Part shown: positions 1 through 5,237 of the stretch, one piece after another | Numbering within the stretch: the first letter of the stretch is position 1 | How the letters are laid out: each line of letters starts with the position of its first letter | NCBI GenBank assembly: GCA_034435395.1 | Contig: DAOTXK010000177.1 | Span: 1 to 8,144, forward strand | Direction: 5' to 3' | Length of the DNA: 8,144 bases | DNA from: DAOTXK01 sp034435395 | Lineage (GTDB): Bacteria > Chloroflexota > Anaerolineae > Aggregatilineales > Ch27 | Notes under the pieces: model-generated | Database searches by the model: none | What the model was told of the DNA's origin: nothing | Seen by the model: the letters and a program-made list of their open reading frames with translations, nothing else | Translations under genes and position numbers: made by a program

Positions 1-130
1 CCTGTGGCTTGGTGCTCCTCGCGGCGGGGGTCCACCCGGTCCCTTCCCGAACCCGGTCGTTAAGCCCGCCAGCGCCGATGGTACTGCTCTGGTCACGGAG
101 TGGGAGAGTAGGTCAGTGCCAAGCCTCAGG
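1..130 (+). rRNA. rrf: 5S ribosomal RNA
   Basis: This is a 5S rRNA of the large ribosomal subunit. Positions 1-12 pair with 119-130 to close helix I, with one T-T mismatch at position 5. Conserved 5S elements appear in order: CCGAAC at 47-52, GCGCCGATGGTA at 72-83 and GGGAGAGTAGG at 102-112. The span from the first to the last pair of the core helix (about 6-125) is close to the usual 5S length. The outer CCTG/CAGG pairs may belong to precursor rather than mature RNA, so the exact ends are uncertain by a few bases. It probably ends an rRNA operon whose 23S gene lies before the window, though that cannot be seen here. Confidence 0.93.
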
Positions 131-142
131 CCCTTTTTTTTG
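119..142 (+). terminator. T-rich terminator after 5S rRNA
   Basis: A run of eight T (134-141) directly follows the 3' strand of the 5S closing helix. The helix I stem, possibly extended by bases before the window, could serve as the hairpin of an intrinsic terminator for the rRNA operon. The local hairpin in this stretch alone is weak, so the call rests on the T-run and its position. Confidence 0.5.
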
Positions 143-191
143 TCTTTCCTTTTTGCTCCCTATTGACAACCTCCCGCCGCTGACCAGAGGG

Positions 192-220
192 TTTACGGGT
201 TACAGTTGGCGTTATATACT
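192..220 (+). promoter_or_regulatory. sigma70-like promoter for the 297-737 gene
   Basis: TTTACG at 192-197 and TATACT at 215-220 are separated by exactly 17 bp, which suits a housekeeping sigma factor. The predicted start of transcription is near 227, about 70 bases before the ATG at 297. A perfect TTGACA at 163-168 has no -10 at a usable distance. Confidence 0.5.
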
Positions 221-296
221 GGTTGCAGACAAGGTAGATCACGCTCAGCGCCGAGTGTGCCGGGTGTAAAGGATCAGCGCAGGCGAGAAGGCTCAG

Positions 297-737
297 ATGG
301 ACGACCGATCGACTGATCGTTCCGAGCGTGAGATTATCCCCGTTCGCCCGCAGTCGTGGCTGGTCAGGCGTCCGTGGCCGGGAGTGGCTCCGCGCAAGGT
401 GGCGCTCGGCGTCGTGGCCGGGGCGGCGGGTTCCATCTTCCTCAAGCGGCTCATCGAACTGGCCGCCGAAGACCTCTATCGGCGCGGCAAGGCCCTGGCC
501 AAACAGATGTTGGAACGCGCTGCTGCCGCACCGGAGATCACCTCGGCCCCGCCGGTCGATCCTCTACTGCCAGAGGCCCCGCCAGAGCGGGTGACGCAAG
601 GGGTGTTCCTGATCAGCGTGACCCGCCTTGAATGGTTGGCCCTGCCGCGGCAAGCCATAGCCGTCCGTTGGCGGATGCGTGGACGCCGCCTCGAAGTCCC
701 GCTGCTGGAAAACTCTGAAGACGCCCCGTTGACCTGA
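297..737 (+). CDS. hypothetical protein of 146 aa
   Basis: I do not recognise this protein. The ATG at 297 is preceded by a purine-rich stretch (AGGCGAGAAGG, 281-291) that can serve as ribosome binding site, and by a plausible promoter at 192-220. The N-terminal 30 residues are charged and Arg/Pro-rich. Residues about 34-57 form a small-residue-rich hydrophobic or amphipathic helix (VALGVVAGAAGSIFL) that continues into a charged helix to about residue 77. A proline-rich linker (about 79-97) leads to a short C-terminal segment (about 100-136) with beta-strand character. This layout would suit a small membrane-associated or peripheral protein, but no function can be given. It stands alone between the 5S gene and mazG, with mazG converging on it. 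Overlapping frames here encode no better candidate. Confidence 0.6.
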   Translation: MDDRSTDRSEREIIPVRPQSWLVRRPWPGVAPRKVALGVVAGAAGSIFLKRLIELAAEDLYRRGKALAKQMLERAAAAPEITSAPPVDPLLPEAPPERVTQGVFLISVTRLEWLALPRQAIAVRWRMRGRRLEVPLLENSEDAPLT

Positions 738-778
738 AGGCTCAAACGCATCCGGAGCCGCTTCTGCCTGTGCAGGTC
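731..778. terminator. possible bidirectional terminator between convergent genes
   Basis: GACCTG (731-736) is the inverted repeat of CAGGTC (773-778), and GGCTC (739-743) is the inverted repeat of GAGCC (755-759), giving nested hairpins. The element touches the stop codons of both converging genes (735-737 and 777-779). There is no T-tract on either side, so it is only a candidate. Confidence 0.27.
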
Positions 779-2228
779 ACAGGCCCTTTGACTTGGCCTC
801 TTCCCACAGGGCGTCCATCTCTGCCAGAGACATATCGGCGAGCGGGCGTCCGGCGGCGTCGGCGGCCTGCTCAAGATAGTGGAAGCGCCGGTAAAACCGC
901 CGATTGGCCTCGCGGAGGGTGGTCTCCGGATCGACTCCCAGCCAGCGGACCCAGTTCACCACGGCAAAGAGTAAATCGCCGATCTCAGCCGCTCTGGTAT
1001 CGGCGCTGTCCGCGGCCTGAATCTCGGCGATTTCCTCACCGATTTTTTCGATCACCGGCTCGATCCGGTCCCAGTCAAAGCCCACGCGCGCCGCACGTAC
1101 CTGATAGTTATAGGCCTGCGCCAGGGCGGGCAGTGTCCGGGCAATGCCATCCAGCAGCGATTGTTGGCCCTGGCCATTGGCGCGGCGCTCCTGCTTTTTG
1201 ATCGCCTCCCAGTTGCGGGTCACGTCGTCAGCGCCCCTAACGTTCACCTCTCCCCACACATGCGGATGGCGGTGGATGAGTTTGTTATTGATGTGATGGA
1301 TCACGTCCGTCATGCGGAACTCACCCTCGTCCACTGCCACCTGGCAGTGAAAAACTACCTGCAGCAGCAGATCGCCCAGTTCCTCGCTCAAGGCCTGGAC
1401 ATCGCCCGAATCGAGCGCGTCCAGCACTTCATAAGCCTCCTCCAGCAGGTAGGGCCGTAGCGACTGGTGGGTCTGCTCACGATCCCAGGGACACCCTTCC
1501 GGGGACCGCAGATGGGCCATGGTCTCCTGCAAGCGCTCGAAGCTACTCATCCGATGGGGCAGAGGTGGGATGTACAGCGCGGTCAGGTGAGCGATGTGCT
1601 CACTCCGGTCGATGGCGTAGAGCGGCACCGCCTCGATCCACGCCTCATCGGTTCCCAGGCCATGCAGCAGCTTGACCGGATGATCGTCCGGGTACTGGTT
1701 CATGAGGGTGAGCTTGAGGTCGCTGGCCGCGGCCCGGCTGTAGACCTGAGCCAGCAAGGCCGGCGAGTCAGGGTTGAGGGGGGGGTGGTGCATCGCGGCA
1801 ACGCTCAAGGCGTCGTGGACCTGGAGGCCGTCGGCGGCGTCGATGCCCAGCGCCGTCAGGGCCGGTTCGATGAAACTCAGCCCGTCCACCACGCGGATGG
1901 GGATGGCCTGTTCGGCGGCCAGGGCCATGATGCGGGTGACCGTTTCCTCGGCCACGAAGGGATGCCCCGGCACGGCATAGACGATATCTTCCCCGGCACC
2001 CAGGGTGGTGATCTCCCCTGCGATGGACTCGTAGAGCGCGGCGAAGTCTTCAGCCTGCTCGTAGCGGTCATCCAGACTGCGGTACACGGGGCCTTCCGGC
2101 AGGGCCTGGACAGCCGGGTGCCGCGCCGTGCGCAGGATGACGGTCGAGGCGCGCTCCAGGACTTTCCAGGCTTCCAGGGTCAGGTGGTCCGGGTTGCCGG
2201 GGCCGAGGCCCACAATGGTGATGCTCAT
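777..2228 (-). CDS. mazG: nucleoside triphosphate pyrophosphohydrolase MazG with N-terminal tetrapyrrole methylase-like domain (YabN type)
   Basis: MazG proteins hydrolyse (d)NTPs to the monophosphate and pyrophosphate in the cytoplasm, cleaning the nucleotide pool. The 483-aa length matches the YabN-type fusion rather than the shorter enterobacterial MazG. Residues 1 to about 220 resemble a SAM-dependent tetrapyrrole (corrin/porphyrin) methylase, with GLGPG at 7-11 and YAVPGHP at 84-90. Residues about 228-483 hold two MazG repeats. The first has CPWDREQTH at 246-254, EExxE at 263-267 and ExxD at 283-286. The second has EExxE at 398-402 and ExxD at 415-418. Both sets of metal-binding acidic residues are intact. 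The methylase part of such fusions has no well-established substrate. The ATG at 2228 begins directly at the conserved first strand of the methylase fold, but no strong Shine-Dalgarno sequence precedes it. The gene stands alone and converges with the unknown gene at 297-737. Confidence 0.95.
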   Translation of the reverse strand: MSITIVGLGPGNPDHLTLEAWKVLERASTVILRTARHPAVQALPEGPVYRSLDDRYEQAEDFAALYESIAGEITTLGAGEDIVYAVPGHPFVAEETVTRIMALAAEQAIPIRVVDGLSFIEPALTALGIDAADGLQVHDALSVAAMHHPPLNPDSPALLAQVYSRAAASDLKLTLMNQYPDDHPVKLLHGLGTDEAWIEAVPLYAIDRSEHIAHLTALYIPPLPHRMSSFERLQETMAHLRSPEGCPWDREQTHQSLRPYLLEEAYEVLDALDSGDVQALSEELGDLLLQVVFHCQVAVDEGEFRMTDVIHHINNKLIHRHPHVWGEVNVRGADDVTRNWEAIKKQERRANGQGQQSLLDGIARTLPALAQAYNYQVRAARVGFDWDRIEPVIEKIGEEIAEIQAADSADTRAAEIGDLLFAVVNWVRWLGVDPETTLREANRRFYRRFHYLEQAADAAGRPLADMSLAEMDALWEEAKSKGL

Positions 2229-2269
2229 GGTTTTTCCGTGTTGTGCCTCATTGTATGTATACCCGGCGG

Positions 2270-2298
2270 ATTATACCGGAGAAAGGCCGAGTCAGGGA
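2270..2298 (-). promoter_or_regulatory. candidate mazG promoter (-10 element)
   Basis: On the minus strand a perfect TATAAT lies at 2275-2270, about 42 bases upstream of the mazG ATG. The hexamer 17 bp further upstream (TCCCTG, 2298-2293) is a poor -35. A second, weaker TATACA lies at 2261-2256. The -10 is convincing by sequence, but the weak -35 lowers confidence. Confidence 0.42.
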
Positions 2299-2400
2299 CG
2301 CCAGCGGTCGGGGATTTCACCGCCTCACCGATGGGCCGGCTCTTTGGTGCCCCCTTATGGCCAGGATGGCTTTCTCAGGCGAGGCCGCTGCCCTTGGGGC

Positions 2401-2428
2401 TTGCGTCGGGCGGTGCTTGTGGTAGAGT
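2401..2428 (+). promoter_or_regulatory. possible promoter for the pgs-like gene and lgt
   Basis: TTGCGT (2401-2406) and TAGAGT (2423-2428) are separated by 16 bp on the plus strand. This is the best plus-strand pair I can find ahead of the phosphatidyltransferase gene starting at 2631. A transcript from here would run antisense through the tRNA-Pro gene. The remaining intergenic sequence (2299-2480) shows no gene and no clear structured RNA. Confidence 0.25.
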
Positions 2429-2473
2429 GGGTGCTGGAATACCGGCCACAACTATCCGATCGGCGGGCCAAAC

Positions 2474-2480
2474 AAAAAGG
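2474..2480 (-). terminator. T-run terminator after tRNA-Pro
   Basis: On the minus strand the tRNA discriminator base is followed by CC and then five T (2478-2474), then GTTTGG. No separate hairpin lies between the tRNA and the T-run, so the tRNA fold itself would have to act as the stem. This is a weak call. Confidence 0.3.
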
Positions 2481-2555
2481 TCGGGGCGGGCGGATTTGAA
2501 CCGCCGACCTCACCGACCCGAACGGTGCGCGCTAGCCGAGCTGCGCTACGCCCCG
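2481..2555 (-). tRNA. tRNA-Pro (anticodon CGG)
   Basis: On the minus strand the 75 nt fold into a full cloverleaf. The acceptor CGGGGCG (2555-2549) pairs with CGCCCCG (2488-2482), the D stem is GCGC/GCGC, and the anticodon stem is CACCG/CGGTG. The T arm is GGCGG/CCGCC around a TTCAAAT loop. The anticodon loop TTCGGGT puts CGG at 2520-2518, which reads CCG proline codons. The discriminator base is A (2481). The 3' CCA is not encoded: CC and then T follow, so it must be added after transcription. The G37 position and the TAGCGCAGC start are typical of tRNA-Pro. Confidence 0.96.
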
Positions 2556-2566
2556 ACACGTCACGA

Positions 2567-2595
2567 AGTGTACCCTACAAGCGGACCGCTGGCAA
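2567..2595 (-). promoter_or_regulatory. tRNA-Pro promoter
   Basis: On the minus strand TTGCCA (2595-2590) and TACACT (2572-2567) are separated by exactly 17 bp. The -10 ends 11 bases before the mature 5' end of the tRNA, so transcription would start within a few bases of it. Good spacing, hexamers and placement make this the best-supported promoter in the window. Confidence 0.65.
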
Positions 2596-2630
2596 GGGTC
2601 AAGATCAAAAGCCCGAAGAGAGAACAACCG

Positions 2631-3254
2631 TTGAGCGAGACCCAGATTCCCACCACGCCCAACCTCAGCACCCGCCTCCGTCAGGTGGCCGCTCGCCAGG
2701 TGGACCGCCTGGGAGAGGCGTTGTACCGGTGGGGCGTGCACCCGGATGTTCTGACCGTGCTGGGCCTGTGTCTGGTCGTCCTGGCGGCGGCGCTGATGTC
2801 ACAGGGAGCTTTTGGGGTGGCGGCGCTTGTGCTGATGGTTGGCCTGCCGCTGGACGCGCTGGACGGCGCGGTGGCGCGGGCGATGAAGCGCACCAATCCG
2901 TTCGGCGGTGTGTTAGATTCCACGATCGACCGTTATGCGGACCTACTGATGCTGTTGGCGCTGGCTTATTATTGCGCGGTGCGCGACATGTTCGGGGAGA
3001 TGGTGCTGGTTTTTGGGGCGGTGGTGGGCAGCACGCTGGTGAGTTATATTCGCGCCCGCGCCGGGAATGCCGGGCTGCCGTGCGCGGGCGGATGGTTTTC
3101 CCGCTTTGAACGCTCCGCCGTCCTGATCCTGACCCTGCTCACCGGCTGGCTGCTGCCGGGCTTGCTGATTCTGGCGGTGGGGTCCAACCTGACGGCGCTG
3201 CAACGGTTGTGGTCGGTGTATCGTTTCGCCCAAACTGATTCTAAGGGAAAATGA
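2631..3254 (+). CDS. CDP-alcohol phosphatidyltransferase family membrane protein
   Basis: Enzymes of this family move a phosphatidyl group from CDP-diacylglycerol to an alcohol such as glycerol 3-phosphate or inositol phosphate, making membrane phospholipids. The full family motif D(x)2DG(x)2AR(x)8G(x)3D(x)3D is present: D75, D78, G79, A82, R83, G92, D96 and D100. The protein has 207 aa, usual for the family. Membrane segments lie at about 42-72, 103-116, 121-137 and 162-185. The open frame extends far upstream, but only as antisense of mazG. The most sensible start is TTG at 2631, preceded by GAAGAGAGAA (2615-2624), because the next in-frame ATG lies inside the catalytic domain. The true alcohol acceptor (phosphatidylglycerophosphate or phosphatidylinositol phosphate synthase) cannot be settled from sequence alone. 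It ends four bases before lgt, so the two are probably co-transcribed. Confidence 0.88.
   Translation: MSETQIPTTPNLSTRLRQVAARQVDRLGEALYRWGVHPDVLTVLGLCLVVLAAALMSQGAFGVAALVLMVGLPLDALDGAVARAMKRTNPFGGVLDSTIDRYADLLMLLALAYYCAVRDMFGEMVLVFGAVVGSTLVSYIRARAGNAGLPCAGGWFSRFERSAVLILTLLTGWLLPGLLILAVGSNLTALQRLWSVYRFAQTDSKGK
3243..3248 (+). promoter_or_regulatory. ribosome binding site of lgt
   Basis: AAGGGA lies inside the last codons of the upstream gene, 10 bases before the ATG at 3259. It supports the chosen lgt start and suggests translational coupling of the pair. Confidence 0.5.
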
Positions 3255-3258
3255 CGGT

Positions 3259-4170
3259 ATGTCCATCGACTCAATTGGTATTCATGTTGGCCCGCTGTAC
3301 ATTCGCTTTTATGGTTTGCTGATTGTGGGAGGGCTGTTGCTGGCGGCCAGCCTCGCCGCCTGGATGGCCAAACGCGACGGGCGCGATCCCGATCATGTCT
3401 GGGGCGGCCTGACCTGGGCGATGATCCCCGGCATTATCGGGGCGCGGCTGTGGTTCATCTTTTTTCCCTCTCAGGCGATGGTGGATCGCGGTTTCACCCC
3501 GGGATGGTTCCTGGCCCATCCCTTTGATCTGACCAACGGCCCGCTGGCCATCTGGAACGGCGGGCTGGGGATTTTTGGCGCGGTGATCGGCGGCATCATC
3601 GGCATTGTGTTATACGCCCGGCGGCATCACCAGCCGTTCTGGGAATGGATCGACATTGCCGCCATTGTGCTGCCGGTCGGCCAGGCGGTTGGCCGCTGGG
3701 GGAATTTTATCAATCATGAGCTGTATGGCGTGCCGACCACCCTGCCCTGGGGGATCACCATCGCCCCGCCGTACCGCGTGAGCATCTACACCGATCTGCT
3801 CACCTACCCGCCGGACACCCGATTCCATCCGATCTTTCTCTACGAATCCCTGTGGAACGCCCTGACGGTGGTGGTCTTGCTGTTCCTGTGGCTCAACCTG
3901 CGCCATCGTTTTAAGAAGGGTGACTTCCTGCTGCTGTACATCGTTTCTTATTCGCTGATTCGTTTCGTCCTGGAATTCCTGCGGGTGGATGTCACGCTGG
4001 TGGGAGGGGTCAACGTGTCCCAGATGGTGACCGGCGTGGCCGGACTGCTGGCGCTGGGCACGTGGGTGTGGCGGCGCCGTCCTGCGGCCTCGCCGGAGGG
4101 TTTTTACGCCCACGAATATGACGAGTCCGCCGCGGAAGCTGCCGGGAAAGGGGATGCCACAGCAGCCTGA
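3259..4170 (+). CDS. lgt: prolipoprotein diacylglyceryl transferase
   Basis: Lgt moves the diacylglyceryl group of phosphatidylglycerol onto the lipobox cysteine of prolipoproteins, the first step of lipoprotein maturation in the cytoplasmic membrane. The Lgt signature GRWGNFINHELYG is at 145-157, with R146, N149 and E154. HPIFLYES is at 190-197, and the late Arg/Glu pair is R235 and E239 in IRFVLEFLR. Hydrophobic segments at about 17-36, 50-69, 98-120, 131-143, 200-213, 222-240 and 253-271 match the seven-helix fold. The 303-aa length is usual, with a polar C-terminal tail from about 272. The position of the E. coli essential histidine in the IWxGG region is a phenylalanine here (F106). The upstream phosphatidyltransferase may help supply the lipid substrate if it makes phosphatidylglycerophosphate. 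Confidence 0.96.
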   Translation: MSIDSIGIHVGPLYIRFYGLLIVGGLLLAASLAAWMAKRDGRDPDHVWGGLTWAMIPGIIGARLWFIFFPSQAMVDRGFTPGWFLAHPFDLTNGPLAIWNGGLGIFGAVIGGIIGIVLYARRHHQPFWEWIDIAAIVLPVGQAVGRWGNFINHELYGVPTTLPWGITIAPPYRVSIYTDLLTYPPDTRFHPIFLYESLWNALTVVVLLFLWLNLRHRFKKGDFLLLYIVSYSLIRFVLEFLRVDVTLVGGVNVSQMVTGVAGLLALGTWVWRRRPAASPEGFYAHEYDESAAEAAGKGDATAA

Positions 4171-4201
4171 ACCGGTAGCCATGGTAGCTCTAATGGGCCA
4201 T

Positions 4202-4230
4202 TTCAAACCCCCAGGGAGGCCGGGTAGAAT
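4202..4230 (+). promoter_or_regulatory. promoter of the ABC exporter operon
   Basis: TTCAAA (4202-4207) and TAGAAT (4225-4230) are 17 bp apart. Transcription would start near 4237, giving a leader of about 53 bases before the ATG at 4290. The 120-base gap after lgt shows no clear terminator, so read-through from lgt is possible. Confidence 0.45.
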
Positions 4231-4234
4231 ACAT

Positions 4235-4252
4235 TTGTCAGGGAATTGTCAG
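4235..4252 (+). repeat. short tandem direct repeat TTGTCAG
   Basis: TTGTCAG occurs at 4235-4241 and again at 4246-4252, 11 bp from start to start, about one helical turn. It lies at the expected start of transcription of the exporter operon. It could be an operator, but two 7-mers can also occur by chance. Confidence 0.3.
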
Positions 4253-4289
4253 AGTTCCAGCGATGTATTGGAAAGTCAGACGGTAAGCG

Positions 4290-5237
4290 ATGATTGAGGC
4301 CCAAGGGTTAACCAAGGATTTCGGCGATTTTCGGGCGGTTGACGGCGTCACGTTAACCGTGCAACCGGGGACGGTGCTGGCGCTGCTCGGCCCCAACGGC
4401 GCGGGCAAAACCACCACCGTCCGGATGATGACTTCCATTCTCTCCCCCACGGCGGGTTGGGCGCGCATTGCTGGCTACGACGTGACCAGGTTTCCGGTTC
4501 AGGTGCGGGCCAATGTCGGCGTGCTGACCGAGCAGCACGGGCTTTATGAACGGATGCGGGCGCTGGAGTACCTGGACTTTTTCGCCCGCCTCTACGGCCT
4601 GGACGGGCCAGCGCGTCGGGCGCGCAGCGTGCAGTTGATGACCCGGTTCGGCCTGGGCAGCGCCCTCGACCAGCGCCTGGGCGAATACTCCAAAGGCATG
4701 AAACAAAAACTGGCATTGGTTCGGGCCATGTTGCACGACCCGCCCGTCCTGCTGCTGGACGAGCCGACCAGCGCCATGGACCCTCAGAGCGCCCGGCTGG
4801 TGCGGGATGCCATCCTCGACCTGCGCAAAGACGCGCGCACGATCATCATTACCACCCACAACCTGACCGAGGCCCAACAACTGGCCGACCGGATCGCCAT
4901 CATCCGGCAGGGGCGTATCATCGCGGAAGGGACATTTGAAGAATTGTCCCGGCGGATCGTCGGCGTGCCGGTGATGGAACTGCGCCTGCGCGAGTCGTTG
5001 AACGGGGTGGTGCAGGCCGTCAGCGATCTGGTGGAAGTGGTGGCCCAGGGCGACCGCTGGCTGCGTTACCGGGTCGAACAGCCGGAGGTGACCAATCCGC
5101 AGCTGTTGCGGCGGCTGACCAGTCAAGGGGTGGATGTGGTGACGTTAAGCCCTTTGCAGGAAACGTTGGAAACCGTCTACCTGCGGATTGTGGAAGAAGA
5201 TGAGAGGGTCCATCATGACCACGGCAGCGTCTCCTAG
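4290..5237 (+). CDS. ABC transporter ATP-binding protein (NatA/ABC-2 type)
   Basis: This cytoplasmic ATPase would drive the membrane protein encoded directly downstream. Walker A is GPNGAGKT at 34-41, the Q-loop region is LTEQHGLYE (79-87), the signature is YSKGMKQK at 133-140, Walker B is VLLLDE at 153-158, and the H-loop histidine is H190. The YSKGM signature in place of LSGGQ is usual in ABC-2 exporters of the NatA or drug-resistance group. Residues about 225-315 form a C-terminal extension seen in that group, thought to hold regulatory or dimer contacts. The ATG at 4290 follows GGTAAG (4282-4287). The last 23 bases overlap the start of the permease gene in another frame, which implies translational coupling and a joint complex. 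The substrate cannot be read from sequence; Na+ export, drug export and envelope roles are all possible. Confidence 0.94.
   Translation: MIEAQGLTKDFGDFRAVDGVTLTVQPGTVLALLGPNGAGKTTTVRMMTSILSPTAGWARIAGYDVTRFPVQVRANVGVLTEQHGLYERMRALEYLDFFARLYGLDGPARRARSVQLMTRFGLGSALDQRLGEYSKGMKQKLALVRAMLHDPPVLLLDEPTSAMDPQSARLVRDAILDLRKDARTIIITTHNLTEAQQLADRIAIIRQGRIIAEGTFEELSRRIVGVPVMELRLRESLNGVVQAVSDLVEVVAQGDRWLRYRVEQPEVTNPQLLRRLTSQGVDVVTLSPLQETLETVYLRIVEEDERVHHDHGSVS
5202..5208 (+). promoter_or_regulatory. ribosome binding site deciding the permease start
   Basis: GAGAGGG ends six bases before the ATG at 5215. This favours that start over the in-frame TTG at 5188 and the ATG at 5200, whose possible ribosome binding site is too close. 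Confidence 0.55.

Noticed and set aside
163..168. A perfect TTGACA after the 5S gene
   Set aside because: No -10 lies 15-19 bp downstream; the pair at 192-220 is better.
9..269. A short open frame covering the 5S gene and its downstream spacer
   Set aside because: It overlaps a clear 5S rRNA, a T-rich terminator and a promoter, and the product has no protein-like features.
2229..2480. Looked for a small gene, riboswitch or repeat in the spacer between mazG and the tRNA
   Set aside because: Only short open frames without ribosome binding sites and weak imperfect hairpins are present; no known riboswitch core was recognised.
1467..2630. A long plus-strand open frame running in front of the phosphatidyltransferase gene
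   Set aside because: It is the antisense of mazG and the tRNA. It has no family features there and is open only because of high GC and codon bias on the opposite strand. The real gene starts near 2631.
4422..4712. YSKGM in place of the LSGGQ signature as a possible defective ATPase
   Set aside because: This variant is common in functional NatA-type ATPases, and all other motifs are intact.
4353..5126. A 257-aa minus-strand open frame
   Set aside because: It is the shadow of the ABC ATPase gene, whose Walker A, signature, Walker B and H-loop leave no doubt about the coding strand. The minus-strand product is His/Gln/Pro-rich with no motif.
5188..5214. An upstream in-frame TTG start for the permease
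   Set aside because: The ATG at 5215 has a well-placed GAGAGGG. The upstream start would lengthen the overlap with the ATPase gene and has no ribosome binding site.
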